Origin: Virgibacillus sp. NKC19-16
Lineage (GTDB): Bacteria; Bacillota; Bacilli; Bacillales; Amphibacillaceae
Length of the DNA stretch: 64,000 nt
Reading direction: 5' to 3'
NCBI RefSeq assembly: GCF_021560035.1
Contig: NZ_CP074373.1
Location: forward strand, 2,166,001-2,230,000
Numbering within the stretch: the stretch's first letter is position 1; each line of letters begins with the position of its first letter. This document shows positions 26,968 through 36,175 of the stretch, piece after piece. Position numbers and translations under genes: made by a program. A model generated the notes under the pieces. It was not told the DNA's origin, ran no database searches, and worked only from the letters and a program-made list of their open reading frames with translations.

Positions 26968-28002
26968 CTATGCTTTATGGTATTGTTTTAAGAATCGTTT
27001 ATCATTGGTATAAAATTGACGAATGTCATTCACGCCATATTTCAGCATCGCAATACGGTCAGGTCCCATACCAAACGCAAAGCCACTATAGACTTGAGGA
27101 TCAAACCCTGCCATTTCCAGGACATTCGGATGAACCATACCCCCACCTAAAATCTCAATCCAACCCGAGTTCTTACATATAGAACAGCCCTCGCCATGAC
27201 AAGCTTTACATGAAATATCCATTTCGACAGAAGGCTCTGTAAATGGAAAGAAACTTGGACGCAACCTTATTTCACGGTCTTCTCCAAACATCTTTTTAGC
27301 AAATACGTCTAATATACCTTTCAGGTCGCTCATCCGCACATGCTTGTCTACATAAAGTCCTTCGATTTGTGTGAATTGATGGGAGTGTGTCGCATCATCT
27401 GTATCTCTTCTATAAACCTTACCGGGACAAATCATTTTTACCGTATTTCCGCCATCATAGGAACGCATGGTTCTCGCTTGTACTGGTGATGTATGTGTGC
27501 GTAATAACAGGTCATTTGTAATGTAAAATGTATCATGCATATCTCTTGCAGGATGGTTTTCCGGTAAATTCAATGCCTCGAAATTAAAATAATCGGTTTC
27601 TACTTCAGGACCTTCCCTTACCTCAAATCCCATTCCGATAAATAAATCCTCAATCTCTTCAATAATCTTTGTTAATAAATGTGGCCCGCCTACTTGCACA
27701 GGGCGGCCCGGAAGCGTCACGTCGATCCTTTCTGCCTCCAATTGTTTTTCAAGCGCTAGTCTTTCCAGTTCTTCGTTTTTTTGCTCCAGGCTTTTGGATA
27801 TCTTCTCCCTTACCCGGTTTGCAATTTCACCAACAACGGGACGTTCTTCTTTTGAAAGATTGCCCATCCCCCTTAACACACTGGTTAACGAGCCTTTTTT
27901 ACCTAAATAGGCAACTTTAATATCTTGAAGTTGTTTTAGCCCCTTTGCTTGATTAATACTTTCCAGCGCTTCTGTTTGTATTGCTTCTAATTGATCTTTC
28001 AT
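26968..28002 (-). CDS. pheS: Phenylalanyl-tRNA synthetase alpha chain
   Basis: Catalytic subunit that charges tRNA-Phe. The 344 residues have an N-terminal coiled coil (1-90), class II motif 1 ([11 protein letters not shown]), motif 2 ([22 protein letters not shown]) and motif 3 ([14 protein letters not shown]). A Cys cluster, [17 protein letters not shown], matches other Bacillus PheS proteins. ATG follows AAGGAGG at ten bases. Preceded by a Phe T-box leader. Confidence 0.97.
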   Translation of the reverse strand: MKDQLEAIQTEALESINQAKGLKQLQDIKVAYLGKKGSLTSVLRGMGNLSKEERPVVGEIANRVREKISKSLEQKNEELERLALEKQLEAERIDVTLPGRPVQVGGPHLLTKIIEEIEDLFIGMGFEVREGPEVETDYFNFEALNLPENHPARDMHDTFYITNDLLLRTHTSPVQARTMRSYDGGNTVKMICPGKVYRRDTDDATHSHQFTQIEGLYVDKHVRMSDLKGILDVFAKKMFGEDREIRLRPSFFPFTEPSVEMDISCKACHGEGCSICKNSGWIEILGGGMVHPNVLEMAGFDPQVYSGFAFGMGPDRIAMLKYGVNDIRQFYTNDKRFLKQYHKA

Positions 28003-28027
28003 CCAAGTCTTACCTCCTTAAAAATAA

Positions 28028-28292
28028 AAAACAGCCTCCATCCCCTAAAAAGGGACGAGGCTGTAAATTCGCGGTACCACCCTTGTTGACACACACACGT
28101 GTGTCCAACTTAGATATGATAACGGATTAAATCCGGAACACCTTTACTTATGTCTATAAGGTCTAAGTGCCAGCTCCAGAGTGAAATAATAACATTTAAT
28201 ACGGTAGAAATACTCTCAGTCCAGGCATTTCTTCCCTTTCCCGCTCCTAAATTGTTATTTGGCTCTTTCGATACTTGGTTATGCAATATTAC
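28028..28292 (-). promoter_or_regulatory. T-box leader of pheST (tRNA-Phe sensing)
   Basis: The minus strand contains the T-box sequence GGGTGGTACCGCG (28070-28082) and a terminator of eight base pairs, ACAGCCTC/GAGGCTGT, at 28031-28064 followed by a T-rich tract. The T-box sequence can pair into an antiterminator when uncharged tRNA binds. A TTC codon in the context GAGTATTTCTACC is a plausible specifier for tRNA-Phe, but I have not folded stem I. Confidence 0.88.
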
Positions 28293-28297
28293 CATCT

Positions 28298-28326
28298 ATT
28301 ATAATTAGTTTAATTAGAGCTTGCAA
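28298..28326 (-). promoter_or_regulatory. Sigma-A promoter of the pheST T-box transcript
   Basis: Minus strand TTGCAA (28321-28326), 17 bases, perfect TATAAT (28298-28303). The -35 box lies inside the last codons of ysgA. Confidence 0.75.
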
Positions 28327-29065
28327 CTATTTTTACGTGATACATTAAAATCCCTGCAGCGACACTGACATTAAGCGACTCCGCTTTACCGTAAATCGGT
28401 ATTGTTACAATTGTATCAGCAAGTTGCAGTAATTCAGTTTGGATTCCGGCACCTTCATTGCCCACCATTAATGCTATTTTATCACTCTTTTTTATTTCAT
28501 TATAGGCTTTTGCATCATCCGACAGTGCCGTTGCCCATATATTAAATCCATTCTTCTTCAATTCCATTATTTCGCGTTTCAGATTTGCTTGAAAAATAGG
28601 AATGTGAAAAAGCGATCCCTGTGTTGCTCGAATAACTTTATCATTATATAAATCCACCGTCTCATTACCTAAAACAATTCCATCAAACCCGCTGGCATCT
28701 GCAGTTCGAATCATTGTACCGAGATTACCGGGATCCTGCACGGAATCAATCAGCAGAACATTATTACCTCCTAACTTAACAGGTTCATTCATTTTCACGA
28801 TTGCAGCTATGCCTTGTGGTGCTTTTGTTTGGGAAATATGCTGAAAAACATGATCGCTTACGCATTCAACAGAAACTTCTTTGCTCCAGTCTGGTAATTC
28901 AATCGTGTCAATTGCAATGATCTCATCAATTGTCCACTCACTTTTCCAAGCCTCTTCCACTAAATGAAACCCTTCGATAAGAAACACACCTGTATCAATG
29001 CGCCCTTTTCTTTTATGTAATTTACGCCATACTTTCACCTTATTATTTTTAACTGATGTAATCAT
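28310..29065 (-). CDS. ysgA: TrmH/SpoU-family RNA 2'-O-methyltransferase YsgA
   Basis: A 251-residue SPOUT methyltransferase acting on RNA with S-adenosylmethionine. The N-terminal part (residues 1-90) is the substrate-binding domain seen in rRNA methylases; the C-terminal knot carries the three SpoU motifs: QDPGNLGTMIRTADASGFDG, LMVGNEGAGI and IPIYGKAESLNVSVAAGILMY. The exact target is not known to me. Same position as in B. subtilis, between pheS and sspI. ATG at 29063-29065. Confidence 0.9.
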   Translation of the reverse strand: MITSVKNNKVKVWRKLHKRKGRIDTGVFLIEGFHLVEEAWKSEWTIDEIIAIDTIELPDWSKEVSVECVSDHVFQHISQTKAPQGIAAIVKMNEPVKLGGNNVLLIDSVQDPGNLGTMIRTADASGFDGIVLGNETVDLYNDKVIRATQGSLFHIPIFQANLKREIMELKKNGFNIWATALSDDAKAYNEIKKSDKIALMVGNEGAGIQTELLQLADTIVTIPIYGKAESLNVSVAAGILMYHVKIVASSN

Positions 29066-29164
29066 ATTTTTCAGTCCTCTTCCTTATGTCTATTTTTATC
29101 ATACATATTATCAGTGTTACTGGTCAAACTATCCTTAGTTAAATTTAAAAATGAGGTGAAGTAA

Positions 29165-29389
29165 ATGGATTTAAACTTACGAAAAGCCATTCTATCTAAT
29201 ATTGCTACAAATGATCAAGATCAGTTGGAAGCAACTATTGTTGATGCCATTCAAGAAGGAGAAGAAAAAATGCTCCCAGGGCTCGGCGTTATCTTTGAAT
29301 TAATATGGAAACAAGCAGATGAACAGGAGAAACAAAACATGGTTGGCACATTGGAACAAGGCGTTAAACAAGCGGTGGATACACAATAA
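29165..29389 (+). CDS. sspI: Small acid-soluble spore protein I
   Basis: Minor spore-core protein of the SspI family, expressed in the forespore under sigma-G in B. subtilis. The 74 residues start [17 protein letters not shown] and contain the conserved [21 protein letters not shown]; length matches the family. GAGGTGA precedes the ATG by seven bases. A CATATTA that could be a sigma-G -10 lies upstream, but no fitting -35 is seen. It is divergent from ysgA. Confidence 0.93.
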   Translation: MDLNLRKAILSNIATNDQDQLEATIVDAIQEGEEKMLPGLGVIFELIWKQADEQEKQNMVGTLEQGVKQAVDTQ

Positions 29390-29401
29390 ATAAAAATAAA
29401 C

Positions 29402-29438
29402 GAGATGGGTGTTAAAAAAGCATCTATCTCTTTTTTTA
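29402..29438 (+). terminator. Terminator of sspI
   Basis: Eleven-pair stem (GAGATGGGTGT with GCATCTATCTC, three G-U pairs), short A-rich loop and seven T. Confidence 0.8.
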
Positions 29439-29457
29439 CTTCTATTTTATGAAAAAT

Positions 29458-29486
29458 TTGACTATATTTGTCGTAAATGCTATAAA
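29458..29486 (+). promoter_or_regulatory. Sigma-A promoter of the ABC exporter operon
   Basis: TTGACT (29458-29463), 17 bases, TATAAA (29481-29486), about 83 bases ahead of the first gene and just beyond the sspI terminator. Confidence 0.65.
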
Positions 29487-29568
29487 AATACCATATACTT
29501 TATTGTATAGGTCTTTATCATTCCTAATACATATAATGATAAAGTGCAAAAAAGAAAGGAGAGATGGA

Positions 29569-31146
29569 ATGGGAGAAACAGTGAATAATGGGGAGAAGAA
29601 AAAGGGTTTTTCCAAAGGATTAATTGCTATTATTATTACAGTCGTTGTAGTGGCTGGTGGTAGTGTAGCAGCATTTGTCTTATTAAACTTTTCGGAAAAA
29701 GAGCAGTACTTTTTAGCAGAGAAAAACTCACTGGAATTTATGGGAGAAAAAATGGAAGAACGTTATCAACAGGAACTGGATTGGCTGGAGCAGTCCCAGG
29801 AAACCCCCATGCAGCAAACAGTGGAACTGGCTGCGGAATATAATGACCCAAATGAAATGAGTGGCATTGGTACAGTTAGCCCCTCACAAATCATTAACAA
29901 TTCCACTATTTCGATAACTGGCGCTAGTGATATGGAAAATGAGCAAGCATCTGCTGAAATACAGGCAAATATCGGTGGTATGGAGATAGACGGCTTTAAC
30001 TTCTATGTAACCGCAGAAGATGTAACAGCTGGTCTGCCATTTATGAATGAATTGCTTCAGTTAAAAGATGAGGATTTTGGAAGTCTGATGCAACAACTCG
30101 ATCCAAATGCTTTTACAGGCGAAGAGAATATGAATCTGGAGAGCTTATTTGAAGGTACGGATACATTCAATGAGGATATCGAATATTTCCAAGAAGAATA
30201 CGGAGAAATGGTATACAATGAATTACCTGACGATGCATTTGAATCTACAGATGAAACTATTCAAGTAAATGACGAATCATTAGATACAGAGAAAATCACC
30301 TTTCACCTTACAGAAGAACAATTAAAAGAATTAATAACAATCGTTTTTGAGAAAATGCAACAGGATGATCGAATTAAAGAAATGATGCGTGAGCAATTTG
30401 TTGCAGGGTCCATGGGTACACCAGCTATGGAAGGTGAAATCGATCAATTTATAAATGAATATGAAACTGCCATAGGTGATGTCGTAAACGGTTTAGAAGA
30501 TTTTCAGATTCCTGATGGGTTAACTTCCACCATTTGGATTCATGATGATGTTATTGCCCAGCGTGATTTCCAAGTCGAAATGGGGCCTACTGGCGAGGAG
30601 TTAGTAAGCTTTAGCGTGAACGGAACACAATTGCTACGTGATGCGAATCAAACCTTTAACTACGATCTAGGTATCTCTGATTCTTCTACTGATGGTACTG
30701 TTAATATTGCAGGTGATCTGTCCTGGGAGGATAACAATGCAACAGACTCTATTAATCTAACAGTAGAAGACGTTACACTGGCGTATGAAGGCACGGAATC
30801 TTTAAGTGATGGCACGAGAGATTTTGACCGAACATTTTCCTTTGATCAAGCAGGCAGTGGTGGAAGCCTGATCTGGTCCGGCTCTTCAACCTATGATAAT
30901 GATCAAATGAATGCAGAGCATAATTTTTCCGTTGAAAGTCCTGAAATCAGCCAAGATATGTTTGCACTTCAAGTAATGACTGATTCACAAACCATAGACA
31001 GTGTTGAAATGCCTAGTGAAGAGGATGTACGTGACTTGGGCAGTATGAGTGAAACTGAACTCATGGACTTTGTAGAACTTGAAGTCACACCACAATTTCA
31101 GCAATGGCTATTTGGTTTAATGGGTGGCGGTCCAGGATTTCAATAG
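29569..31146 (+). CDS. Membrane-anchored acidic ectodomain protein, unknown family
   Basis: I do not recognise this 525-residue protein. A short basic N terminus (NNGEKKKGFSKG) precedes one membrane helix (about residues 17-40, LIAIIITVVVVAGGSVAAF), which by the positive-inside rule leaves some 485 residues outside. The ectodomain is strongly acidic, lacks cysteines and known catalytic motifs, and its second half alternates short beta-like strands (VEMGPTGEELVSFSVNG, NIAGDLSWEDN), resembling a ligand-binding fold. The start at ATG 29569 follows AAAGGAG; an in-frame upstream ATG (29449) would lie in front of the promoter. It leads an operon with two ABC-2 permeases and an ATPase, suggesting an accessory role in export. 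Confidence 0.7.
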   Translation: MGETVNNGEKKKGFSKGLIAIIITVVVVAGGSVAAFVLLNFSEKEQYFLAEKNSLEFMGEKMEERYQQELDWLEQSQETPMQQTVELAAEYNDPNEMSGIGTVSPSQIINNSTISITGASDMENEQASAEIQANIGGMEIDGFNFYVTAEDVTAGLPFMNELLQLKDEDFGSLMQQLDPNAFTGEENMNLESLFEGTDTFNEDIEYFQEEYGEMVYNELPDDAFESTDETIQVNDESLDTEKITFHLTEEQLKELITIVFEKMQQDDRIKEMMREQFVAGSMGTPAMEGEIDQFINEYETAIGDVVNGLEDFQIPDGLTSTIWIHDDVIAQRDFQVEMGPTGEELVSFSVNGTQLLRDANQTFNYDLGISDSSTDGTVNIAGDLSWEDNNATDSINLTVEDVTLAYEGTESLSDGTRDFDRTFSFDQAGSGGSLIWSGSSTYDNDQMNAEHNFSVESPEISQDMFALQVMTDSQTIDSVEMPSEEDVRDLGSMSETELMDFVELEVTPQFQQWLFGLMGGGPGFQ

Positions 31147-31195
31147 AAACTCTGAAACTGCCACTTGAAACATGAAATGAAACGGGAGTGGAACC

Positions 31196-32413
31196 ATGCA
31201 TTCCATTAGACATATCTTATTATTTATGAAGAATCATTTTATGCAGCTCAGGAGGAAGTGGCTCTCACTTCCTCTTCTTTTAGTTTTCCCAATTTTAATT
31301 GTGGGATTGATTGCAACAATTGTTATTACGCTCATTCTCCCACCCGAGGATGATCCCATTCAGTTGGGTTTGGTAGATTTGGATCAATCAAATGAGACCC
31401 AATTAATGGTCGAATTTATTGATGAATCTTCCTTGTTGGGTGAATATATTCAAATACATAGCATGTCAGAAGACGTGGCGGCTGAAGCGATAGAGCATAA
31501 TGAGCTGAGTTCTTATGTTATTTTTCCAGCTAGCTTTACAGAGAATTTATATCAGGGGACCCCAGTTGAACTTCCAATCATCGGTAATCCAGAAGAGCCA
31601 ACGAAAAGTTATGTCATCCAGGGGCTTGTCGAAAGTATTACAAGGCATATCAGTACCGCACAGGCGAATATTTTAACAATTAACCACTATGCTCGGGAAT
31701 TAGGTTTGAACGCAGAAGCACGCAATGATTTATTGTTTGAACAGTTTCAGGGATTTCTTTTTTATACCATCGGCAAAGACAGAATTATGAATGATGAGCA
31801 GGTGTTAAATAGCGCTACATCCTCACCAGTTCACTATTACGGGATTGCGGGATGGTTTATTATACTTACTCTCTGGCTTTTAAGCATTTATAATTTTCTA
31901 AGCAAAGAAGAAAGCTTACGCATGAAGCAGCGAATGAAGCTTTATGGTGTCACGGAAATTAGGCAAGTCTTTGCAAGGATGTTCGTTACATTACTGGTGG
32001 CTGCTGTTTTTGCAGCTGGTTCTTTTGTTCTGTTGCAAAATGCACTAAATTTTGACCTGATTATCGATGGTTATATGCGAATAATGCTGATTACACTTTT
32101 ATACAGTTTTTTATTGCTACAAAGCTATTCTATTGTGGAAATTATTCTAACGTCACAGAAGCTTCGTTTATTTTCACAATCATTAATATCTGTAATATTG
32201 CTATTATGTAGTGGTGCTATCATTCCAACCATCTATTTTCCGTTATATATACAGGATGTGCTTATGTATAGTTTTTCACATGAGGCGTTTAACTGGTTAC
32301 AAGAAATCCTTCTACGCGGGCGCCTGTATGCTAATTATATTCCATTACTCCTGATGAATGCAGTAGGCTTCTTTATCCTCATTGGACTTTCTCTATGGAA
32401 GGAGCGTGCGTGA
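31196..32413 (+). CDS. ABC-2 type transporter permease (first of pair)
   Basis: A 405-residue membrane protein with the layout of ABC-2 exporters: one helix near residues 22-45 (LPLLLVFPILIVGLIATIVI), a long extracytoplasmic region (about 50-215), then five or six helices between 215 and 400. It is not close to a B. subtilis protein I can name. The paralogous next gene (32410) has the same plan, so the two probably pair as a heterodimer around the ATPase at 33548. GGGAG precedes the ATG by eight bases. The stop codon overlaps the next gene's possible GTG start. Confidence 0.8.
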   Translation: MHSIRHILLFMKNHFMQLRRKWLSLPLLLVFPILIVGLIATIVITLILPPEDDPIQLGLVDLDQSNETQLMVEFIDESSLLGEYIQIHSMSEDVAAEAIEHNELSSYVIFPASFTENLYQGTPVELPIIGNPEEPTKSYVIQGLVESITRHISTAQANILTINHYARELGLNAEARNDLLFEQFQGFLFYTIGKDRIMNDEQVLNSATSSPVHYYGIAGWFIILTLWLLSIYNFLSKEESLRMKQRMKLYGVTEIRQVFARMFVTLLVAAVFAAGSFVLLQNALNFDLIIDGYMRIMLITLLYSFLLLQSYSIVEIILTSQKLRLFSQSLISVILLLCSGAIIPTIYFPLYIQDVLMYSFSHEAFNWLQEILLRGRLYANYIPLLLMNAVGFFILIGLSLWKERA

Positions 32414-33555
32414 GAATGACCAGTATATTTCAAACACGTCTGCTCCATTGGAAGAAGCAATGGACTGCCCTTCTCTTTTGGCTTCTGCTTCCTATCATTG
32501 CAACAAATGTCATCATTCATGCTACAGATGTTGTCCAGGGGGAAAGTAAAATTCCGGTTGGCATTGTGATCGAGGAAGAGACACCGCTTGCTATGGCTCT
32601 TTTGCAATCAATGAAAGAAACACCGCTTCTTCGCATTTATGAAACAACAGAAGAAAATGGGCTTCTTCTGTTGGAAAGACATGAGCTAGATAGTGTTTTC
32701 GTCATTGAAGAAGAATACGCGGAGCAAGTCCGAAGCGGCAGCCGTAATCAATTAATTACAGGCTATCAATCGGATCTTTCATTTGCATATACACCAGTAC
32801 GAGAAATGATTATCTCCTACGTACAACAGGATACTGCTAGAACAAAAGCAGCGAATACGGTGGATGACTTAAGTGAAAGGTATAACCCGAACCAACAATG
32901 GACCTGGGAAGACATTATTGAAAAAAGCAAGCAAATAGAAACAGATGAAAATTTACTGCGCACAACGTTTTCTTTTTCAGTTGGAGATGAAAATGCGGAA
33001 AATGACGAGCATGATGTTACAGTATGGACCACATGGGGCCTGTGGGCTGTTTTCAGTGTATTATCCACCCTACTTCTGTTTGATTGGGTTATTAAAGAAG
33101 GAAGGTCAAGCCTAATCTCGCGTTTTGCATTTATACGTATTCCGTTCAAAGATTACTTACTGCAAAATGTTTTATTGTATACGGTATTGCTGTTTTTAAT
33201 GGATCTTACAGCTGCGCTTGTTTTTTATTTCCTTCATGATGAGCAAATAAGTCTATCATTCATTGGCGCATTGCTGATCTACCGTTTCACATTAAATACA
33301 GGTACTTTTCTTCTTGCATTAGTCTTTAAAAATTTATACCTGTACTACAGCGTGTCTTTTGCTATTACGTTAATCATTGCAATTACAAGTGGTGCGGTAA
33401 TACCAGTTGATGGGATTACAAATTATTTTGAGTGGCTGGAATTCATGAATCCGCTAGAGCCTTTTTTATCAGGAAATAGTGTGAATGTCTGGTTATTCCT
33501 GTTTCTTATCGTCATCCTAATCTGGTACCTAAGAAGGGAGAAATCCAATGCTTAA
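32410..33555 (+). CDS. ABC-2 type transporter permease (second of pair)
   Basis: About 381 residues with the same architecture as the preceding gene: N-terminal helix (WTALLFWLLLPIIATNVII), an outside loop of about 180 residues, then a C-terminal bundle of five to six helices. Start is uncertain: GTG 32410 overlaps the previous stop as GTGA and sits five bases from GGAG; ATG 32416 is eleven bases away. Its 3' end overlaps the ATPase start by eight bases, which points to coupled translation of all four genes. Substrate unknown; candidates are lipids, peptides or drugs. Confidence 0.8.
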   Translation: MRMTSIFQTRLLHWKKQWTALLFWLLLPIIATNVIIHATDVVQGESKIPVGIVIEEETPLAMALLQSMKETPLLRIYETTEENGLLLLERHELDSVFVIEEEYAEQVRSGSRNQLITGYQSDLSFAYTPVREMIISYVQQDTARTKAANTVDDLSERYNPNQQWTWEDIIEKSKQIETDENLLRTTFSFSVGDENAENDEHDVTVWTTWGLWAVFSVLSTLLLFDWVIKEGRSSLISRFAFIRIPFKDYLLQNVLLYTVLLFLMDLTAALVFYFLHDEQISLSFIGALLIYRFTLNTGTFLLALVFKNLYLYYSVSFAITLIIAITSGAVIPVDGITNYFEWLEFMNPLEPFLSGNSVNVWLFLFLIVILIWYLRREKSNA

Positions 33556-34219
33556 CGTGAATGTTTTATCCAAAATGTACGGTAAAAAGTCGATTCTGAA
33601 AGACATATCTTTTTCAGCAAAGGAAGGGGAAGTCATCGGACTTGTAGGCGAGAATGGAGCAGGAAAATCCACCCTGCTCCAAATCATTGCAACATTGCAA
33701 AAGCCTACAAAAGGGACGCTTTCCTTATTAGACATGCCCTATCATAAACATAAAAAGGATATTCGAAAACAAATTGGCTTTGTTCCCCAAGATATTGCCA
33801 TCTGGGATGAGTTTACAGTGGAAGAGAATATGGTTTTTTTCGAAAAACTCTCCTGGAAAAAGAAAAGCAAAGATGAACTAAATCAAATCTGCCTAGATAT
33901 GAAGCTTGATAAATGGAAGGAACCAGTTAAGACATTATCCGGTGGGATGAAACGAAAATTAAACCTGGCAATTAGCCTCATCCATAATCCAAGTCTTTTG
34001 TTATTAGATGAGCCAACGGTTGGCATTGACTTGAAATCTCGCAAAGAAATTGGGACCTATTTAAAAAAATTGGCCATAAAAAAAGAAACGTTAATTGTTT
34101 ATACAACACATGATATGGATGAAATTATTAGTTTATGTGACCGTGTTATATGTATAGGTGACGATCCTTTTTATGAAGAGATCCTTATAAATGCCGGCAA
34201 AGAAGTAATTTCTTTTTAA
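33548..34219 (+). CDS. ABC transporter ATPase subunit (drug/lipid exporter type)
   Basis: A 223-residue nucleotide-binding subunit. Walker A GENGAGKSTLLQ (about 37-48), Q-loop QIGFVPQDIAIWDEFTVEEN, signature LSGGMKRKL (about 134), Walker B LLLLDEPTVGID and the switch His in TTHDMDE are intact, so it should hydrolyse ATP. The sequence is of the DrrA/YxlF class that powers ABC-2 permeases. It lacks the C-terminal extension seen in many 300-residue relatives. Last gene of the four-gene operon. Confidence 0.9.
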   Translation: MLNVNVLSKMYGKKSILKDISFSAKEGEVIGLVGENGAGKSTLLQIIATLQKPTKGTLSLLDMPYHKHKKDIRKQIGFVPQDIAIWDEFTVEENMVFFEKLSWKKKSKDELNQICLDMKLDKWKEPVKTLSGGMKRKLNLAISLIHNPSLLLLDEPTVGIDLKSRKEIGTYLKKLAIKKETLIVYTTHDMDEIISLCDRVICIGDDPFYEEILINAGKEVISF

Positions 34220-34285
34220 AGTTTTTATTGCTTCTACCGGTAATTATAGTAAAATAGAAATAAATGGCATAAAGGGGCCCATTAA

Positions 34286-34903
34286 ATGGAGATAAATGAT
34301 TTACAATCGATGATCCAAAATCAGGCAATGTCTTTAGTAACATCAAAAAACAACTCGGTCTCAAACTATCCCCCAGTGGATGATTTAGCTTTCAAAGGGC
34401 TGCTTCAGGAAAGAATAAATCATCTGCCACAACGACAGGCTACCAACGGAAGCAGTGCCATGGCTACATATCCGTATTTGAATACATTAAAACCTGCAGT
34501 ATTCAACTCAAGTAACACATCAACAGCAACACCATTTGATACTTATATAGCCGACTCGGCTGGAAAGTACGGTATTGACGAGAAACTTATTCATTCTGTG
34601 ATTGAGGCGGAATCCAATTATAATGCAAATGCCGAAAGTATGGCTGGAGCAGAAGGCTTAATGCAATTAATGCCTGCAACAGCAAAAGGTCTCGGGGTCT
34701 CCAACACCTTTGATCCCAGGCAAAATATCGAAGGTGGAACAAAATATTTAAGCCGGATGGTAAATCGTTATAATGGTAACCTTGAACTCGCGCTTGCTGC
34801 ATATAATGCAGGGCCCGGAAATGTTGATAAATATCAAGGAGTACCACCATTTAACGAAACACAAAACTATGTAGAAAAAGTGATGAATTCTTATTTGGCA
34901 TAA
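34286..34903 (+). CDS. Lytic transglycosylase, CwlQ/YjbJ-like
   Basis: A 205-residue protein whose C-terminal 120 residues are an SLT goose-lysozyme-like domain: catalytic Glu in [12 protein letters not shown], then [33 protein letters not shown] and [16 protein letters not shown]. These enzymes cleave the MurNAc-GlcNAc bond to give anhydro-muropeptides. The N-terminal 90 residues are polar and low in conservation. No signal peptide is visible, as in the B. subtilis relative CwlQ. GGGG precedes the ATG by nine bases. Closed by its own terminator. Confidence 0.85.
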   Translation: MEINDLQSMIQNQAMSLVTSKNNSVSNYPPVDDLAFKGLLQERINHLPQRQATNGSSAMATYPYLNTLKPAVFNSSNTSTATPFDTYIADSAGKYGIDEKLIHSVIEAESNYNANAESMAGAEGLMQLMPATAKGLGVSNTFDPRQNIEGGTKYLSRMVNRYNGNLELALAAYNAGPGNVDKYQGVPPFNETQNYVEKVMNSYLA

Positions 34904-34931
34904 TAAAGGCTGCCCAGGAGGCAGCCTTTAT
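34903..34931. terminator. Bidirectional terminator between the transglycosylase gene and ysdC
   Basis: Perfect 12-bp stem ATAAAGGCTGCC/GGCAGCCTTTAT, loop CAGGA, with T-run on the plus side and A-rich sequence on the other. Confidence 0.85.
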
Positions 34932-34934
34932 TTT

Positions 34935-36020
34935 TTAGGATAAAACAATATCTTTTACTGTATCTTTATCTAATTTCTTAATTGCTTCTACAATTAGTTT
35001 AACCGCGTTTTCAAAGTCATCACGATGTAAAATAGCTGCATGTGTATGAATATAACGTGTTGCAATCGTGATGGACAAGGATGGTACACCGTTTGCTGTC
35101 AGATGAATGGAACCGGAGTCTGTTCCACCACCTGGCATGGAAGAATACTGGTATGGAATCTCATGCTCATCTGCTGTGTTAACAATTAACTCACGTACCC
35201 CTTTATGTGAAATCATAGATGCATCATATAGAATAATCTGCGGACCTTTTCCTAATTTGCTATCCGCATCCTTATCAGAAATACCAGGTGTATCACCAGC
35301 AATACCTACGTCTACACCAAATCCGATATCCGGCTCAATGGCATGTGCAGAAGTTTTGGCACCACGCAGTCCAACTTCTTCCTGAATGGTTCCAACACCA
35401 TAAACTATATTTGGATGATCTACATCTTTAAGTTGTTTTAACACTTCAATTGCAATTGCAATCCCAATTCGATTATCCCATGCTTTTGCCAGAAGCATTT
35501 TCTCATTTTTTAATTGCGTAAACTCAAAGTAAGGGACAACAGAATTACCAGGTGTTACACCAAATTCCCCTGCTTCTTCTTTGCTCGATGCCCCAATATC
35601 AATAAACATTTCTTTAATATCGACCGGTTTTTTCCGTTCTTCTGCGGAAAGAACATGTGGCGGTTTTGAACCAATTACTCCTGTTACATCCCCGTTATCT
35701 CCCATAATGGTTACGCGTTGTGCCAACATTACCTGATTCCACCAGCCCCCAACTGTCTGGAAATAGACAAATCCATTATCATCAATTCGAGTTACCATGA
35801 AACCAATTTCATCTAAGTGCCCGGCAATCATAATCTTTGGGCCATCCTCATCGCCTGATTTTTTGGCAATTAAGCTTCCCAGGTTATCTGTAAAAATTTC
35901 ATCCGCATAAGGCTTGATATATCCTTCCATTGCATCTCTTGCTTCTTTTTCATTTCCCGGAATACCTCTTGCATCTGTTAAATCTTTTAACATATTTAAC
36001 GTTTCATCTGAGTTAGCCAT
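34935..36020 (-). CDS. ysdC: M42-family metallo-aminopeptidase YsdC
   Basis: Dinuclear zinc aminopeptidase of the M42 (FrvX/cellulase M) family. The 361 residues carry the metal and catalytic motifs [12 protein letters not shown] (H and D, about 67-71), the AWDNRIG Asp, [11 protein letters not shown] (catalytic Glu pair) and [12 protein letters not shown], with the last His in [10 protein letters not shown]. Natural substrates are oligopeptides. ATG at 36018-36020 follows AAAGGAGG. A TATAAT at 36057-36062 upstream suggests its own promoter, now squeezed against the end of the IscB element. Confidence 0.92.
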   Translation of the reverse strand: MANSDETLNMLKDLTDARGIPGNEKEARDAMEGYIKPYADEIFTDNLGSLIAKKSGDEDGPKIMIAGHLDEIGFMVTRIDDNGFVYFQTVGGWWNQVMLAQRVTIMGDNGDVTGVIGSKPPHVLSAEERKKPVDIKEMFIDIGASSKEEAGEFGVTPGNSVVPYFEFTQLKNEKMLLAKAWDNRIGIAIAIEVLKQLKDVDHPNIVYGVGTIQEEVGLRGAKTSAHAIEPDIGFGVDVGIAGDTPGISDKDADSKLGKGPQIILYDASMISHKGVRELIVNTADEHEIPYQYSSMPGGGTDSGSIHLTANGVPSLSITIATRYIHTHAAILHRDDFENAVKLIVEAIKKLDKDTVKDIVLS

Positions 36021-36097
36021 ATGTACCTAAATCCTCCTTTGTTTTATACCATTATTATTATACCCTCTTTGTATAAAAGAAAAAAATATTTAACACT

Positions 36098-36169
36098 CCG
36101 AAAGAAGTCTCCCACCTCAAGGAATATGAAGAGCGATAGCCCAATGAGTAGGTGGGAGATGAATTTCGG
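36098..36169. repeat. Right-end hairpin of the IscB element
   Basis: Inverted repeat: CCGAAA with TTTCGG, four-base internal loop, then TCTCCCACCT with AGGTGGGAGA, around a 32-base loop. Subterminal imperfect palindromes like this are what IS200/IS605-type TnpA transposases recognise. It begins seven bases past the iscB stop. Confidence 0.65.
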
Positions 36170-36175
36170 CTGGCG

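Noticed and set aside
28110-28295. 61-codon frame upstream of pheS
   Set aside because: It covers the T-box leader RNA, which explains the sequence; no ribosome site.
29071-29164. Sigma-G promoter for sspI
   Set aside because: A CATATTA -10 can be found but the -35 region does not fit, so I did not list it.
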